This document shows positions 24,201 to 31,418 of a DNA stretch of 64,000 nucleotides, one piece after another. Origin of the DNA: Faecalicatena contorta (lineage in GTDB: Bacteria > Bacillota > Clostridia > Lachnospirales > Lachnospiraceae); assembly GCF_039521745.1 (NCBI RefSeq), contig NZ_BAAACT010000004.1. The stretch is one strand, 5' to 3'. A program made the position numbers and the translations under genes. The stretch's first letter is position 1. The number at the start of each line of letters is the position of its first letter. The notes under the pieces are model-generated. The model was not told the DNA's origin. It did no database searches and saw only the letters and a list, made by a program, of their open reading frames with translations.

Positions 24201-24323
24201 GTACAAAAATGTACGGTGGTGCTAAAATTTTAGCGGCTTTGTACACTGGCATAAGGCGTACAAAAATGTACGGCTTCGTGCACTGGCATAAGGTGCCGAA
24301 ATTTCGGCTACTAAAAAATTAGT
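24201..24323. repeat. Cluster of perfect palindromes and direct repeats
   Basis: GTACAAAAATGTAC occurs at 24201-24214 and 24258-24271, GCTAAAATTTTAGC at 24221-24234, GCCGAAATTTCGGC at 24295-24308 and ACTAAAAAATTAGT at 24310-24323. CACTGGCATAAGG repeats at 24244 and 24281. There is no gene. The density of symmetric sites suggests a replication origin or a multi-protein binding region of the element. The last hairpin may also terminate the leftward repressor gene. Confidence 0.7.
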
Positions 24324-24330
24324 AAGCTCT

Positions 24331-24717
24331 CTATTCTTTATCTTTCTGATATTTCGGAATTTGGGTTAATTCGCTGACCCTTTTTACCGCTTCTTTCTTT
24401 CCCTTATCATTTAGTTGAGTGTAATGCTTCACGAGTTCTTGTGGGATTATATTGGCAGTATCCACAGAAGTAATTTCCACACCATCTTTTGTAATAGTGT
24501 GGTTAACACCGGGAAGGTCTTTTAAATCTTCTGGAAAAACAAATAAACTTTCACATAACCTACAAAGTGTATCATATTTAGGCTGATATTTGTCGGCTTC
24601 ATAGGAACGAATAGTAACCTCATTTACTCCTACTTTTTTTGCAAGTTGCTTCTGGGTTAGTTCCTGCTGTTTTCTATAATGCCTTATACGCTTTCCCATT
24701 GTACTCAAATCTTCCAT
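24331..24717 (-). CDS. XRE-family repressor of the element
   Basis: A 128-residue Cro/C1-type regulator: HTH at about 8-42 (IRHYRKQQELTQKQLAKKVGVNEVTIRSYEADKYQP), with a C-terminal part ending SELTQIPKYQKDKE, similar in layout to the chromosomal XRE at 20918 (LLTKIPEYKKERR). The frame opens at a GTG at 24726 that overlaps the AGGAGG site, so the ATG at 24717 is chosen. It is divergent from a 66-residue Cro-like gene across repeated operators, a lysogeny-style switch. Confidence 0.87.
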   Translation of the reverse strand: MEDLSTMGKRIRHYRKQQELTQKQLAKKVGVNEVTIRSYEADKYQPKYDTLCRLCESLFVFPEDLKDLPGVNHTITKDGVEITSVDTANIIPQELVKHYTQLNDKGKKEAVKRVSELTQIPKYQKDKE

Positions 24718-24765
24718 ATACATCACCTCCTAATCGTACTATAGCACACGATTTTTAATTTGTAT

Positions 24766-24845
24766 AGAGCTAAAACTATCTGTTTTGTATATTGACATAG
24801 CTATATAGCTCTGTTATAATGCAATTACAGAGCTAAAACACTCTG
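24766..24845. promoter_or_regulatory. Operators of the element's repressor / Cro switch
   Basis: AGAGCTAAAACTATCTG (24766-24782) and AGAGCTAAAACACTCTG (24829-24845) are direct copies. An inverted AGAGCTATA and a 12-bp palindrome AGCTATATAGCT (24799-24810) lie between them, in the spacer of the rightward promoter. Confidence 0.7.
24792..24820 (+). promoter_or_regulatory. Perfect consensus rightward promoter of the element
   Basis: TTGACA (24792-24797), 17 bp, TATAAT (24815-24820), flanked and overlapped by the AGAGCTAAAAC operators. It should drive the Cro-like, HTH and primase genes once the repressor is removed. Confidence 0.88.
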
Positions 24846-24885
24846 AGTGTAATTTGAATTTATGTCTATTCAAGGAGGTGTGAAA

Positions 24886-25086
24886 ATGAAAGCAAACAGA
24901 AAAAAACTAGAAATTGCAATGGCTAAAGCGTGTATGAATACAGAAGATTTACAAGGGAAATCAGGCATGCCCCGCCCTACAGTTAACAATGTGATTTCTG
25001 GAAGAAGTGTAAGACCTAGAACCATAGGCGAAGTTGCCAAGGCTCTCGGCGTAGACGTAACTGAAATCATTGAGACTGAAAACTAA
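24886..25086 (+). CDS. Cro-like HTH regulator
   Basis: A 66-residue XRE-type DNA-binding protein consisting of just the HTH fold (LEIAMAKACMNTEDLQGKSGMPRPTVNNVISGR, then TIGEVAKALGVDVTEII). AAGGAGGTG precedes the ATG at 24886, so I prefer it to the upstream ATG at 24862. It is the first gene rightward of the repressor, the position of Cro. Confidence 0.82.
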   Translation: MKANRKKLEIAMAKACMNTEDLQGKSGMPRPTVNNVISGRSVRPRTIGEVAKALGVDVTEIIETEN

Positions 25087-25088
25087 CA

Positions 25089-25111
25089 CACGGTGCGGGT
25101 GTGGGCTTTGG
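25089..25111. repeat. 23-bp element-internal repeat, copy 2
   Basis: Identical to 23832-23854 and followed by a similar GAATGATTGGAAG / GATAGTCGGAAG segment. Same strand, 1257 bp apart. Confidence 0.8.
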
Positions 25112-25161
25112 AATGATTGGAAGGATTCAGCCTGATATCAGGCAGAAAGGAGTGAATCAGG

Positions 25162-25392
25162 ATGGTATGTGCAAAAGTACAGGTTATTATAGGGGCGATG
25201 GCTAAGAGCTGCCTGACACCGCAGGAAATAGCCGATAAGGCAGGCGTAAGCGTCAATATAGTCTATCGGATGCGTAGGGGCTATATGGTCAAGCTGGAGC
25301 GGTTTGGACGCGTCTGCAAGGCGCTGGGAATTGATCCGGACACGGTAATTGATTATGACAGGATGGAAACGGGAAAGGCAGCGGGTGAATAA
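25162..25392 (+). CDS. Small HTH protein ahead of the primase
   Basis: A 76-residue XRE-like protein: LTPQEIADKAGVSVNIVYRMRRGYMVKLERFGRVCKALGIDPDTVI gives helices 1-5 of the fold. AAGGAG precedes the ATG. Its stop overlaps the ATG of the primase gene (TAATG), so the two are translationally coupled. It may regulate, or help load, the replication protein. Confidence 0.78.
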   Translation: MVCAKVQVIIGAMAKSCLTPQEIADKAGVSVNIVYRMRRGYMVKLERFGRVCKALGIDPDTVIDYDRMETGKAAGE

Positions 25393-27257
25393 TGGCAGAG
25401 ACAATGAAGGAATGGGCCTTAAAGTATGCCGATATAGGGCTGGCAGTATTCCCGCTGAAACCAAAGGATAAGCGTCCAGCAACAGAGAACGGATGTAAGG
25501 CGGCTACTACTGATAGTCGGCAAATCGAAACCTGGTGGAGCCGCTGGCCAAATGCAAACATCGGAATAGCAACGGGGAGTGTTTCAGGCGGCTTGGTGGT
25601 AATTGACTTGGATGTGGACAAGGACAAGGGCATTAATGGATATGAGAGCCTGGCTATCTGGCAGAAGGAAAACGGAGAACTGCCGGAAACCTGGACAAGC
25701 ATCACTGGGCGGGGTGGGTACCACTACATTTATATAGATGGAGCCACTAATCGGAACAGAGCAGGGCTTTATGATGGCATCGACATCAGGGGAGAAGGTG
25801 GCTACATAGTAGCACCACCCAGTATACACCCAAATGGGCGTCAGTATGAATGGGAGCAGGGGCCGGGGGATTGCGAGATCGCTCAGGCAGACAATAGAGT
25901 TATGAACTTCCTTATGGGGCCGGTACCGGAGAACTGGGAAAAGCAGTCTTTCCAGGAACCGGAGATGATACCGGCTGGAGAGCGGACAAGCACTATGATC
26001 CGGCTGATCGGGAGTCTGAAAGCAAAAGGGCTTGATGATGAAGCCATAAAGGCAGCAGTTAGGGCAGAAAATGCAAAGAAGTGTATCCCGCCGCTCACAG
26101 ATCAGGAGATTGAAAAAACAGTATTTACAGCGCTGAAAAGAGGTTGGAAAACAGAGAAACCTTATACAGCGGTACATGATACCGGGAAGTTCAGACAGAT
26201 TAAGAAACAGCGGGAAAAGATATCACTGGTATGTATCAATGACGTTGAAGAGGAAGAGATCAGATGGCTATACCAGCCGTATGTCCCGCGCGGGAAAGTC
26301 ACGCTGTGCGCTGCATATCCAGGAACCGGGAAAACATACCTTTTGTGCTATATGGCGGCCTGCGTTTCAACAGGGAGAAGTTTTTTTAATATCGTCCCAT
26401 TCAGTAACAAATCGGGTAAAGTAATTTATCTGACTTCGGAGGACGGGATAGGCGATACAATAAAAAAGCGGCTTAGAATATGCGGTGCCGATATGAAAAA
26501 TACTTTCGCGGTTAATGATAACAAAAACCAGTTACTTTTTGACAGCCCGGAAATCGAGGAATACATGAGGGATGTTAAGCCGGACTTAATGATATTCGAT
26601 CCGTTTCAGTCATATATTGGCGGGGAAGTGGACATGAACGCACCAAATAAGACACGGGAACAAATGGGACATATCGTAGAACTCGCAGACAAGTATGACG
26701 TTGCAGTGGTTATTATCTGTCATTTCAACAAAAACGGAAAAGGCGATGCTATAACAAGAGTTCTTGGATCAACCGATATTATGGGAGCTTGTAGAAGTTA
26801 CATAGCACTGGGGAATGTGCCGGGTGAAGATGATATGAAATTCATGTCACATGAGAAGTCAAGCCTTGATAAGAAAGGGAAGACGATTCTGTTTGAAATA
26901 GACCCGGACAAAGGCGGAATTGTTTATCTTAGCGAGAACTGCCTGTCAATGGATGACTACACTGCGATCAGGAGCAAGAAAAGGGTGAAAGATGCTCCGG
27001 CAGTAGAAGCAGCGAAGCAGTTTATTGCGAATAATATGCCAGAAGGGCGTAGGCTGGCAAAGGAGCTGTTTAATCTTGCCAAAGGGAATAAGATTTCGGA
27101 TAGGTCATTGCAACGGGCACGGGAGGAACTTGGAATTATCACCAGAAGAACAAAGGGTTTTCCATCTCAATCAGAATGGATTTTACCGGGACATGAAGAG
27201 GACGAGCCGGAACCAAAACAGGAGGAACTTGACTTAAAGACAGACCAAACGCTATAG
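25392..27257 (+). CDS. Primase-polymerase / RepA-type helicase fusion
   Basis: A 621-residue replication protein. Residues 5-165 match the bifunctional primase/polymerase N-terminal domain (LAVFPLKPKDKRP, GLVVIDLDVD catalytic acids, SITGRGGYHYIY, GGYIVAPPSIHPNG). A RecA-fold helicase of the AAA_25 type follows, with Walker A YPGTGKTYLL at about 312 and Walker B PDLMIFDPF at about 398. The C-terminus (about 540-605) looks like a winged-helix segment. Such fusions replicate phage satellites and plasmids from a nearby origin. It is the largest gene of the element. Confidence 0.88.
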   Translation: MAETMKEWALKYADIGLAVFPLKPKDKRPATENGCKAATTDSRQIETWWSRWPNANIGIATGSVSGGLVVIDLDVDKDKGINGYESLAIWQKENGELPETWTSITGRGGYHYIYIDGATNRNRAGLYDGIDIRGEGGYIVAPPSIHPNGRQYEWEQGPGDCEIAQADNRVMNFLMGPVPENWEKQSFQEPEMIPAGERTSTMIRLIGSLKAKGLDDEAIKAAVRAENAKKCIPPLTDQEIEKTVFTALKRGWKTEKPYTAVHDTGKFRQIKKQREKISLVCINDVEEEEIRWLYQPYVPRGKVTLCAAYPGTGKTYLLCYMAACVSTGRSFFNIVPFSNKSGKVIYLTSEDGIGDTIKKRLRICGADMKNTFAVNDNKNQLLFDSPEIEEYMRDVKPDLMIFDPFQSYIGGEVDMNAPNKTREQMGHIVELADKYDVAVVIICHFNKNGKGDAITRVLGSTDIMGACRSYIALGNVPGEDDMKFMSHEKSSLDKKGKTILFEIDPDKGGIVYLSENCLSMDDYTAIRSKKRVKDAPAVEAAKQFIANNMPEGRRLAKELFNLAKGNKISDRSLQRAREELGIITRRTKGFPSQSEWILPGHEEDEPEPKQEELDLKTDQTL

Positions 27258-27480
27258 AGAAACTTCTAATGATGGCACAACTGTATGAAAGGCTGTAAAA
27301 TAAAGGTTTTTGCAGTTATGCCAAAGTGGCACAACTGTATGACTGTCAGTGCAGCCAGTACAGTGACACAGTCATGCCAGATTGGTACGACTGGACGAAT
27401 CCAGTAAAATCAAGGGTTTCACACAGACAGACCAGTATAGTCCGTTTATCTATAGGGGCACAGCGAAAGGAGCGTAAAAG
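27258..27480. repeat. Iteron-like repeats after the primase gene
   Basis: TGGCACAACTGTATGA occurs at 27273-27288 and 27327-27342 (54 bp apart), with a looser TTGGTACGACTGGACGA at about 27380. The stretch is non-coding and follows the replication gene directly, a usual place for the origin of satellites with primase-helicase fusions. Confidence 0.5.
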
Positions 27481-27675
27481 ATGGAGTTATTATTATCGGA
27501 CATCCAACTTGTAGGATTCACCAGACAGGAGCGGCGAATGATAGACCGATACATAGAAAAGAATGGCATCAGAGAATATACATTTAGTGTTGTACAGGAG
27601 ATCGCCGATCTGATTGGGCGGGATATCGGAACAATGATTGAACCCAGTGGCGAAATCAGATTAATAGGACTGTGA
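27481..27675 (+). CDS. 64-residue hypothetical protein of the element
   Basis: A 64-residue soluble protein (begins MELLLSDIQLVGFTRQERR). GAAAGGAG lies 8 bp before the ATG. I do not recognise the family. It opens a run of small genes downstream of the candidate origin, where satellites commonly keep regulators or genes that interfere with helper phages. Confidence 0.65.
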   Translation: MELLLSDIQLVGFTRQERRMIDRYIEKNGIREYTFSVVQEIADLIGRDIGTMIEPSGEIRLIGL

Positions 27676-27688
27676 AAGGAGTAGAACA

Positions 27689-27898
27689 ATGACCGAAGGA
27701 TATGAAAGATTAATTAAGGACTTCAATGAGAACTGCGGGAACAGCGTATACTCAAACATGACGTTGAAGATTATGGAACTTGAACGCCTTGACCGTATAG
27801 CAACCGCTCTGGAAGGAATAGACAGCAAACTTGGAAAGTGCGTAGGAAAAGAAGGGACGTTCTTCATCGGTGGCGATGTGACAACTTATGAAGGGTAA
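27689..27898 (+). CDS. 69-residue hypothetical protein of the element
   Basis: A 69-residue acidic protein with an amphipathic middle (LKIMELERLDRIATALEGIDSKL) that could form a coiled coil, and a Gly-rich end. AAAGGAG precedes the ATG, and the gene starts 13 bp after the previous stop, so they are co-transcribed. Function unknown. Confidence 0.65.
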   Translation: MTEGYERLIKDFNENCGNSVYSNMTLKIMELERLDRIATALEGIDSKLGKCVGKEGTFFIGGDVTTYEG

Positions 27899-28011
27899 CA
27901 ATAAAAACAGCCCCATAGATACGCCAATATCTACAGGGCAGCACAGCCGGAGCCATGCGGAAAGAAATCAACTACATAATACCACATGGACAGGCAGAAA
28001 GGAAAGGTTTT

Positions 28012-28407
28012 ATGAACAAAATATTTACCGATATAAAAATCGCTGCGACGCTGTTTGCGGATGTTCGAAAAGCGAGAAAGACAGGCGGCAAAATCGAGAT
28101 CAAGAGGTATACAACAAAACCCGTTTTGGGTGATATCGTTGGATTTTATAACACCGTTGAGGGATGCGTACTTTCGCATTGTGCGCATGAAATCGTAGAA
28201 GCTGCGCGGGATGCATTTTACCAGCTGCCGCATGAAGAACAGTATAGGTTTCGTTTCGCGCCGGAAACAGGTGAATTTATAGAAAGGGCACAGTATTGGA
28301 AAGCCTTATTACAGCCGGTTCTGACACCGAAACAGTGTACCGCCGCTATGATGATCATCATCAGATGGTACATCCACATTAAAAGGACGAGACAAGGCGA
28401 GGTATGA
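28012..28407 (+). CDS. 131-residue hypothetical protein of the element
   Basis: Begins MNKIFTDIKIAATLFADVRKAR. The frame is open from 27955, but the ATG at 28012 has the better site (AAGGAAAGG). The middle (LPHEEQYRFRFAPETGEFIERAQYWKALLQPVL) is well composed and non-repetitive. No family is recognised, no membrane segment is evident, and the C-terminus is basic. The alternative start would add 19 residues. Confidence 0.62.
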   Translation: MNKIFTDIKIAATLFADVRKARKTGGKIEIKRYTTKPVLGDIVGFYNTVEGCVLSHCAHEIVEAARDAFYQLPHEEQYRFRFAPETGEFIERAQYWKALLQPVLTPKQCTAAMMIIIRWYIHIKRTRQGEV

Positions 28408-28490
28408 TAACACAAACTGCCCTCCGGGGGACGGTGCGCCAACACCTGAACCCGGCGGCGGGATGTTAAGGCTGAGCGGAGGAACGTGGA

Positions 28491-28622
28491 ATGAATGAAG
28501 AGAGAGAACAAAGGCTATATGACATAATGGATAACTACGGAGTGGATCAGGACACAGCAGAGCTTCTTCTGCTGGATGAGGAGGAAGAAGAAAATGAGCG
28601 TAAAGATAAAAATATCCTATGA
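28491..28622 (+). CDS. 43-residue acidic hypothetical protein
   Basis: A short frame, MNEEREQRLYDIMDNYGVD then a Glu-rich run. GGAGG (28478-28482) is 8 bp before the ATG. It overlaps the next gene by 29 bp. Acidic, soluble, function unknown. Good ribosome site and overlap with a second well-formed small gene support it. Confidence 0.6.
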   Translation: MNEEREQRLYDIMDNYGVDQDTAELLLLDEEEEENERKDKNIL

Positions 28623-28752
28623 GGATGAAAAAGAGCTGTCAAGGGTGTTGACGCTTCTTAACCCTATTATAAGTTCGTGGAAACGATCGAGAAACCGTGA
28701 TGGCGGATATAAGAAGGCTTACATAGAATCAAATTTACCAAAAAAAGGTTGA
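28594..28752 (+). CDS. 52-residue phage-type hypothetical protein
   Basis: MSVKIKISYEDEKELSRVL.. then ..WKRSRNRDGGYKKAYIES. This short basic protein resembles small unannotated proteins common in Clostridia phages and elements (recalled pattern, not searched). AGGAGG lies about 10 bp upstream, inside the preceding gene. Its last codons overlap the -35 of the capsid promoter at 28749. Confidence 0.65.
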   Translation: MSVKIKISYEDEKELSRVLTLLNPIISSWKRSRNRDGGYKKAYIESNLPKKG

Positions 28753-28777
28753 ACACTATATGCAATAATGGTATAAT
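28749..28777 (+). promoter_or_regulatory. Promoter of the capsid operon with overlapping inverted repeat
   Basis: TTGAAC (28749-28754), 17 bp, TATAAT (28772-28777). AATAATGG (28763-28770) and CCATTATT (28794-28801) form an inverted repeat around the -10 and start site, a likely operator. The leader to the next gene is about 165 nt, with a small CACATT..AATGTG hairpin. Confidence 0.75.
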
Positions 28778-28949
28778 ATATATTGTAAATAATGCCATTA
28801 TTTGCAGTACCGCACATTATAAAATGTGTAAGCCTGAGGGCGTGGGAATGACTTACAGACAGAAATGTCTAAAAGCCGTTCCTGCGTCCTCTTTTTGTGT
28901 TGCTGAGATGGTGAAAACATTAATTTATAACATGAATAGGAGAAAAAGA

Positions 28950-29231
28950 ATGAATGAAACAATGAAAAACGAAATCGAGAAACTTTACAGTTGCATTGAC
29001 GAGCTGATGGAGGAGTATTCAGAGGAGCTGCCAGAGACAAGAGCAGCAGAGGAGAAGGTTGCTGACTGCATTCAAAACAATGTAGGTAATCATGAAAAAG
29101 AGATGGAAATAGCTGACGCATGTCAGGATCTGGCAAGTCAAATGGAAAAGCAGGGATTTCTTTTTGGCTTCCAGTATGCAGCCAGGTTATTGACAGGTGA
29201 CTTATGTGACGAGCAGAGGGAGGACGCATAA
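28950..29231 (+). CDS. 93-residue protein coupled to the capsid gene
   Basis: A 93-residue, mostly helical acidic protein (MNETMKNEIEKLYSCIDELMEEY..), ending with a GFLFGFQYAARLL segment. The frame runs open upstream, but GGAG at about 28939 and composition indicate the ATG at 28950. Its stop overlaps the capsid start (TAATG), so translation is coupled. A related Gly-Phe-x-x-Gly-Phe-x-Tyr-Ala motif occurs in the 81-residue protein at 30922. It may be a small chaperone or size factor, but this is inference from position only. Confidence 0.72.
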   Translation: MNETMKNEIEKLYSCIDELMEEYSEELPETRAAEEKVADCIQNNVGNHEKEMEIADACQDLASQMEKQGFLFGFQYAARLLTGDLCDEQREDA

Positions 29232-30559
29232 TGGCATTAAGACAAATTGTTGTAGCAGAAAAAATAAAGGAAAAAGAAGCTGCATTAAAAGAAATTAGGC
29301 AACAGCGGACAGAATTAATCAGTCGTAAAAATTTACTGGAAGATGAGATTAATGCAGCTGAAACGGATGAACAAAGAAAAGAAATTGAAAAAAAAGTCGA
29401 TGAATTTGTGATTGAGCGTGATAAAAATGATGAGTCAATAAAAGCTACTGAATTGGAGTTGGAAGAATTAAGGGAAGAGCAGAGAAGGCTTAATGAAAAG
29501 AGTCCCAAGAACGTCCGTGTATCAGGAAGATTAGAGAAAGAGGAGATTTACAAAGATATGGAAAATATTATTTTAAGAAATGGTGATAGCTTATTTGACA
29601 TTAGAAGTGAGATTTTTGATTCAGAGCAAAGAAATCTGAATCTTGGAAAATATGTTAGAGGTATGGTTACAGGCAGATGGGATAATGCAGATAATGAAAG
29701 ATCCGCAATGCTTACGTCTGGAGCAAGTTCCCTTATTCCTTCTCCACTTTACGCAAAGATTTTGGATAAAGCAAGAAACATTAGTGTATTTACGGCGGCA
29801 AATGTCCCAGTTGTGGAGATGGAAACAAACAATCTTACAGTGGCAAAGATCAAAGAGGACCTGAAGGCCGCATTTAAAGCAGAGGGGAATGAAGCAACAG
29901 AAAGTACACCGCTTGAGCTGGAAGGGGTTACTTTAACATCAAAGACTATATATGGTTACGCTTATGTATCACTTGAAGCAATTGAGTCAGCTCAAAATCT
30001 GGATGCTGTTCTTGCGGACTCTTTCGGTAAAGCGGTAGCGGAAGGAATAGACCAGGGGATGTTATACGGGGTGTATTCCGGTAGTGCATATCAGGACTAT
30101 GCGCCAGCCGGGATATTTAATAATGATGGGATCAATAGTATCACTGCTGCACACTCTGATTACGATGACATTATTAAAGCTATCGGGCGTATCAGAGCAA
30201 ACAACGGTATAGCTTCTACAATGGCAATCAACGCTAACACTGAGGAAGTATTGTCTTTACTTAAAGATGGTAATGGTCAGTATCTGACGCCGCCAAGAGC
30301 TATCTCTGACATTAATCAGTTTGTTTCAAATCAGTTGAGTTATGATGCGGCAGAAGGCAGCGATCTGTTAGTATTTGATCCTAACGCATTGCTGATTGGA
30401 GTTCAGCAGGGAATCAATATCAAAGTATTTGACGGAGATACAGAGTGCATCAAGAAAGGCCTGGTGTGTTTCAGGGTAATGTCTATGATTGATTGTGTGG
30501 TATTACAGCCCAAACATATCAGCCGTATAACAGGATTTGGCAAATCAGGACAGGCATAA
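29231..30559 (+). CDS. HK97-type phage major capsid protein
   Basis: A 442-residue capsid protein. Residues about 5-100 are a charged coiled coil (scaffold/delta domain). The HK97 fold begins near 135 (LGKYVRGMV, ASSLIPSPLYAKILDKARNISVFTAANVPVVEMETNNLTVAKI, then GYAYVSLEAIESAQN, with a C-terminal DCVVLQPKHISRITGFG). It would form the icosahedral shell. A delta domain is usually removed by a prohead protease, yet no protease, portal or terminase gene is present in the element. Helper-phage enzymes or an empty-shell role are possible. Confidence 0.9.
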   Translation: MALRQIVVAEKIKEKEAALKEIRQQRTELISRKNLLEDEINAAETDEQRKEIEKKVDEFVIERDKNDESIKATELELEELREEQRRLNEKSPKNVRVSGRLEKEEIYKDMENIILRNGDSLFDIRSEIFDSEQRNLNLGKYVRGMVTGRWDNADNERSAMLTSGASSLIPSPLYAKILDKARNISVFTAANVPVVEMETNNLTVAKIKEDLKAAFKAEGNEATESTPLELEGVTLTSKTIYGYAYVSLEAIESAQNLDAVLADSFGKAVAEGIDQGMLYGVYSGSAYQDYAPAGIFNNDGINSITAAHSDYDDIIKAIGRIRANNGIASTMAINANTEEVLSLLKDGNGQYLTPPRAISDINQFVSNQLSYDAAEGSDLLVFDPNALLIGVQQGINIKVFDGDTECIKKGLVCFRVMSMIDCVVLQPKHISRITGFGKSGQA

Positions 30560-30921
30560 AGAACGCGGAAATTGCAATATATAAACCTCAAAACAGGGGT
30601 AGAAAAAGGCCCTTTTTCGTAAGGATATGGAGATAAAAAAGCAATGATAATCAGGGTATCAATATAAAATGCTACCCTGATTATATTAGATATAATTATT
30701 ATATCTGGGACGGGAAAAGCAAGCTACAAGCGGCTTGACGGCATCCCCCCCCCCCTCCCTACCAAAAATAAAATTTAGTCTTTGGGAACCGGGATAGGGG
30801 ACTGTTTCCAATAGCGCGGATCCCTGAAAATATTTTTTCCGGCAGAGTGTGATGTGTCGCGAATGGAACGAAAGGTTCTACAGAAGTAGATATTCAAGCC
30901 CAGGAGAGAGGAGCGGTATTA
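30560..30921. other. Non-coding region after the capsid gene, with hairpins and an 11-C run
   Basis: No gene. It contains a hairpin at 30602-30618 (GAAAAAG/CTTTTTC), a 12-bp perfect stem 30647-30658/30673-30684 that should terminate the capsid message, a run of 11 C at 30745-30755, and GC-rich sequence with scattered short hairpins up to 30880. The position beside the capsid gene and the C-run make a packaging (cos/pac) site conceivable. This is inference only. Confidence 0.5.
30647..30684 (+). terminator. Terminator of the capsid operon
   Basis: ATAATCAGGGTA (30647-30658) and TACCCTGATTAT (30673-30684) pair perfectly. The following sequence is AT-rich (ATTAGATATAATT) rather than a pure U-run. 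Confidence 0.6.
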
Positions 30922-31167
30922 ATGGCTAAAGTAGGTAGGATTTATACTGAATCATATAGTAAAACATATGATGCGATATCAGCAGATAATGAACTGACTG
31001 AAATAATCGAAACTGAAATAATATCCAAAATGAAAAGTCATGAGAACATGACAATGGAATACATAACAGATTTGATTTTTGCTGGAAGTAGTTGTGGACA
31101 AAAATGTGGATTTGAAAGTGGCTTTAAATATGCAATGTCATTGATATTTGAAAGTCTTATAAGTTGA
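30922..31167 (+). CDS. 81-residue hypothetical protein near the right end of the element
   Basis: An 81-residue helical protein (MAKVGRIYTESYSKTYDAIS..) ending CGFESGFKYAMSLIFESLI. GAGGAG precedes the ATG. The Gly-Phe..Gly-Phe-x-Tyr-Ala ending resembles that of the 93-residue protein before the capsid gene, suggesting a shared family. Function unknown. It is the last gene before the right attachment region. Confidence 0.7.
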   Translation: MAKVGRIYTESYSKTYDAISADNELTEIIETEIISKMKSHENMTMEYITDLIFAGSSCGQKCGFESGFKYAMSLIFESLIS

Positions 31168-31173
31168 TAATTG

Positions 31174-31222
31174 CACTAGTAAAACGACACTAGTAAAACC
31201 CTAAAAAACGGCACTAATAAAA
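31174..31222. repeat. Candidate integrase arm sites, right end
   Basis: CACTAGTAAAA at 31174-31184 and 31188-31198, and GCACTAATAAAA at 31211-31222. The last is identical to 22581-22592 at the left end. They lie 114-162 bp inside the right core. A 10-bp inverted repeat AGAATCTTAT / ATAAGATTCT (31238, 31322) lies between arms and core. Confidence 0.6.
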
Positions 31223-31335
31223 TACTAGTAGAACATTAGAATCTTATATTGGTTATAGTTCAAAACACAGGGAATCCCATGAAATCGCCCTTCCTGATCC
31301 ATGCTGCTATCCTAATATTTTATAAGATTCTTAAC

Positions 31336-31355
31336 AATTTAAGAAAAATATAAGA
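31336..31355. other. Right attachment core (attR) of the integrated element
   Basis: AATTTAAGAAAAATATAAGA, identical to 22513-22532. It marks the element's end 63 bp before the response regulator ATG, in that gene's promoter region. Confidence 0.75.
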
Positions 31356-31418
31356 TTTTCCCCAATGGGTCTTAAAAAATCACAGATATCATGTATACTG
31401 TAAGGGAGGTGATGAAAA

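Noticed and set aside
27888..28133. 81-residue frame MKGNNKNSPIDT..
   Set aside because: Overlaps the better-supported 28012 gene in another frame, and its C-terminal half is basic artefact sequence with no ribosome site at the start.
28749..28949. Upstream extension of the 93-residue gene
   Set aside because: It covers a clear promoter and operator-like repeat. The ATG at 28950 has the ribosome site.
24331..31167. Complete prophage
   Set aside because: Only one structural gene is present in 8.8 kb, with no packaging, tail or lysis genes.
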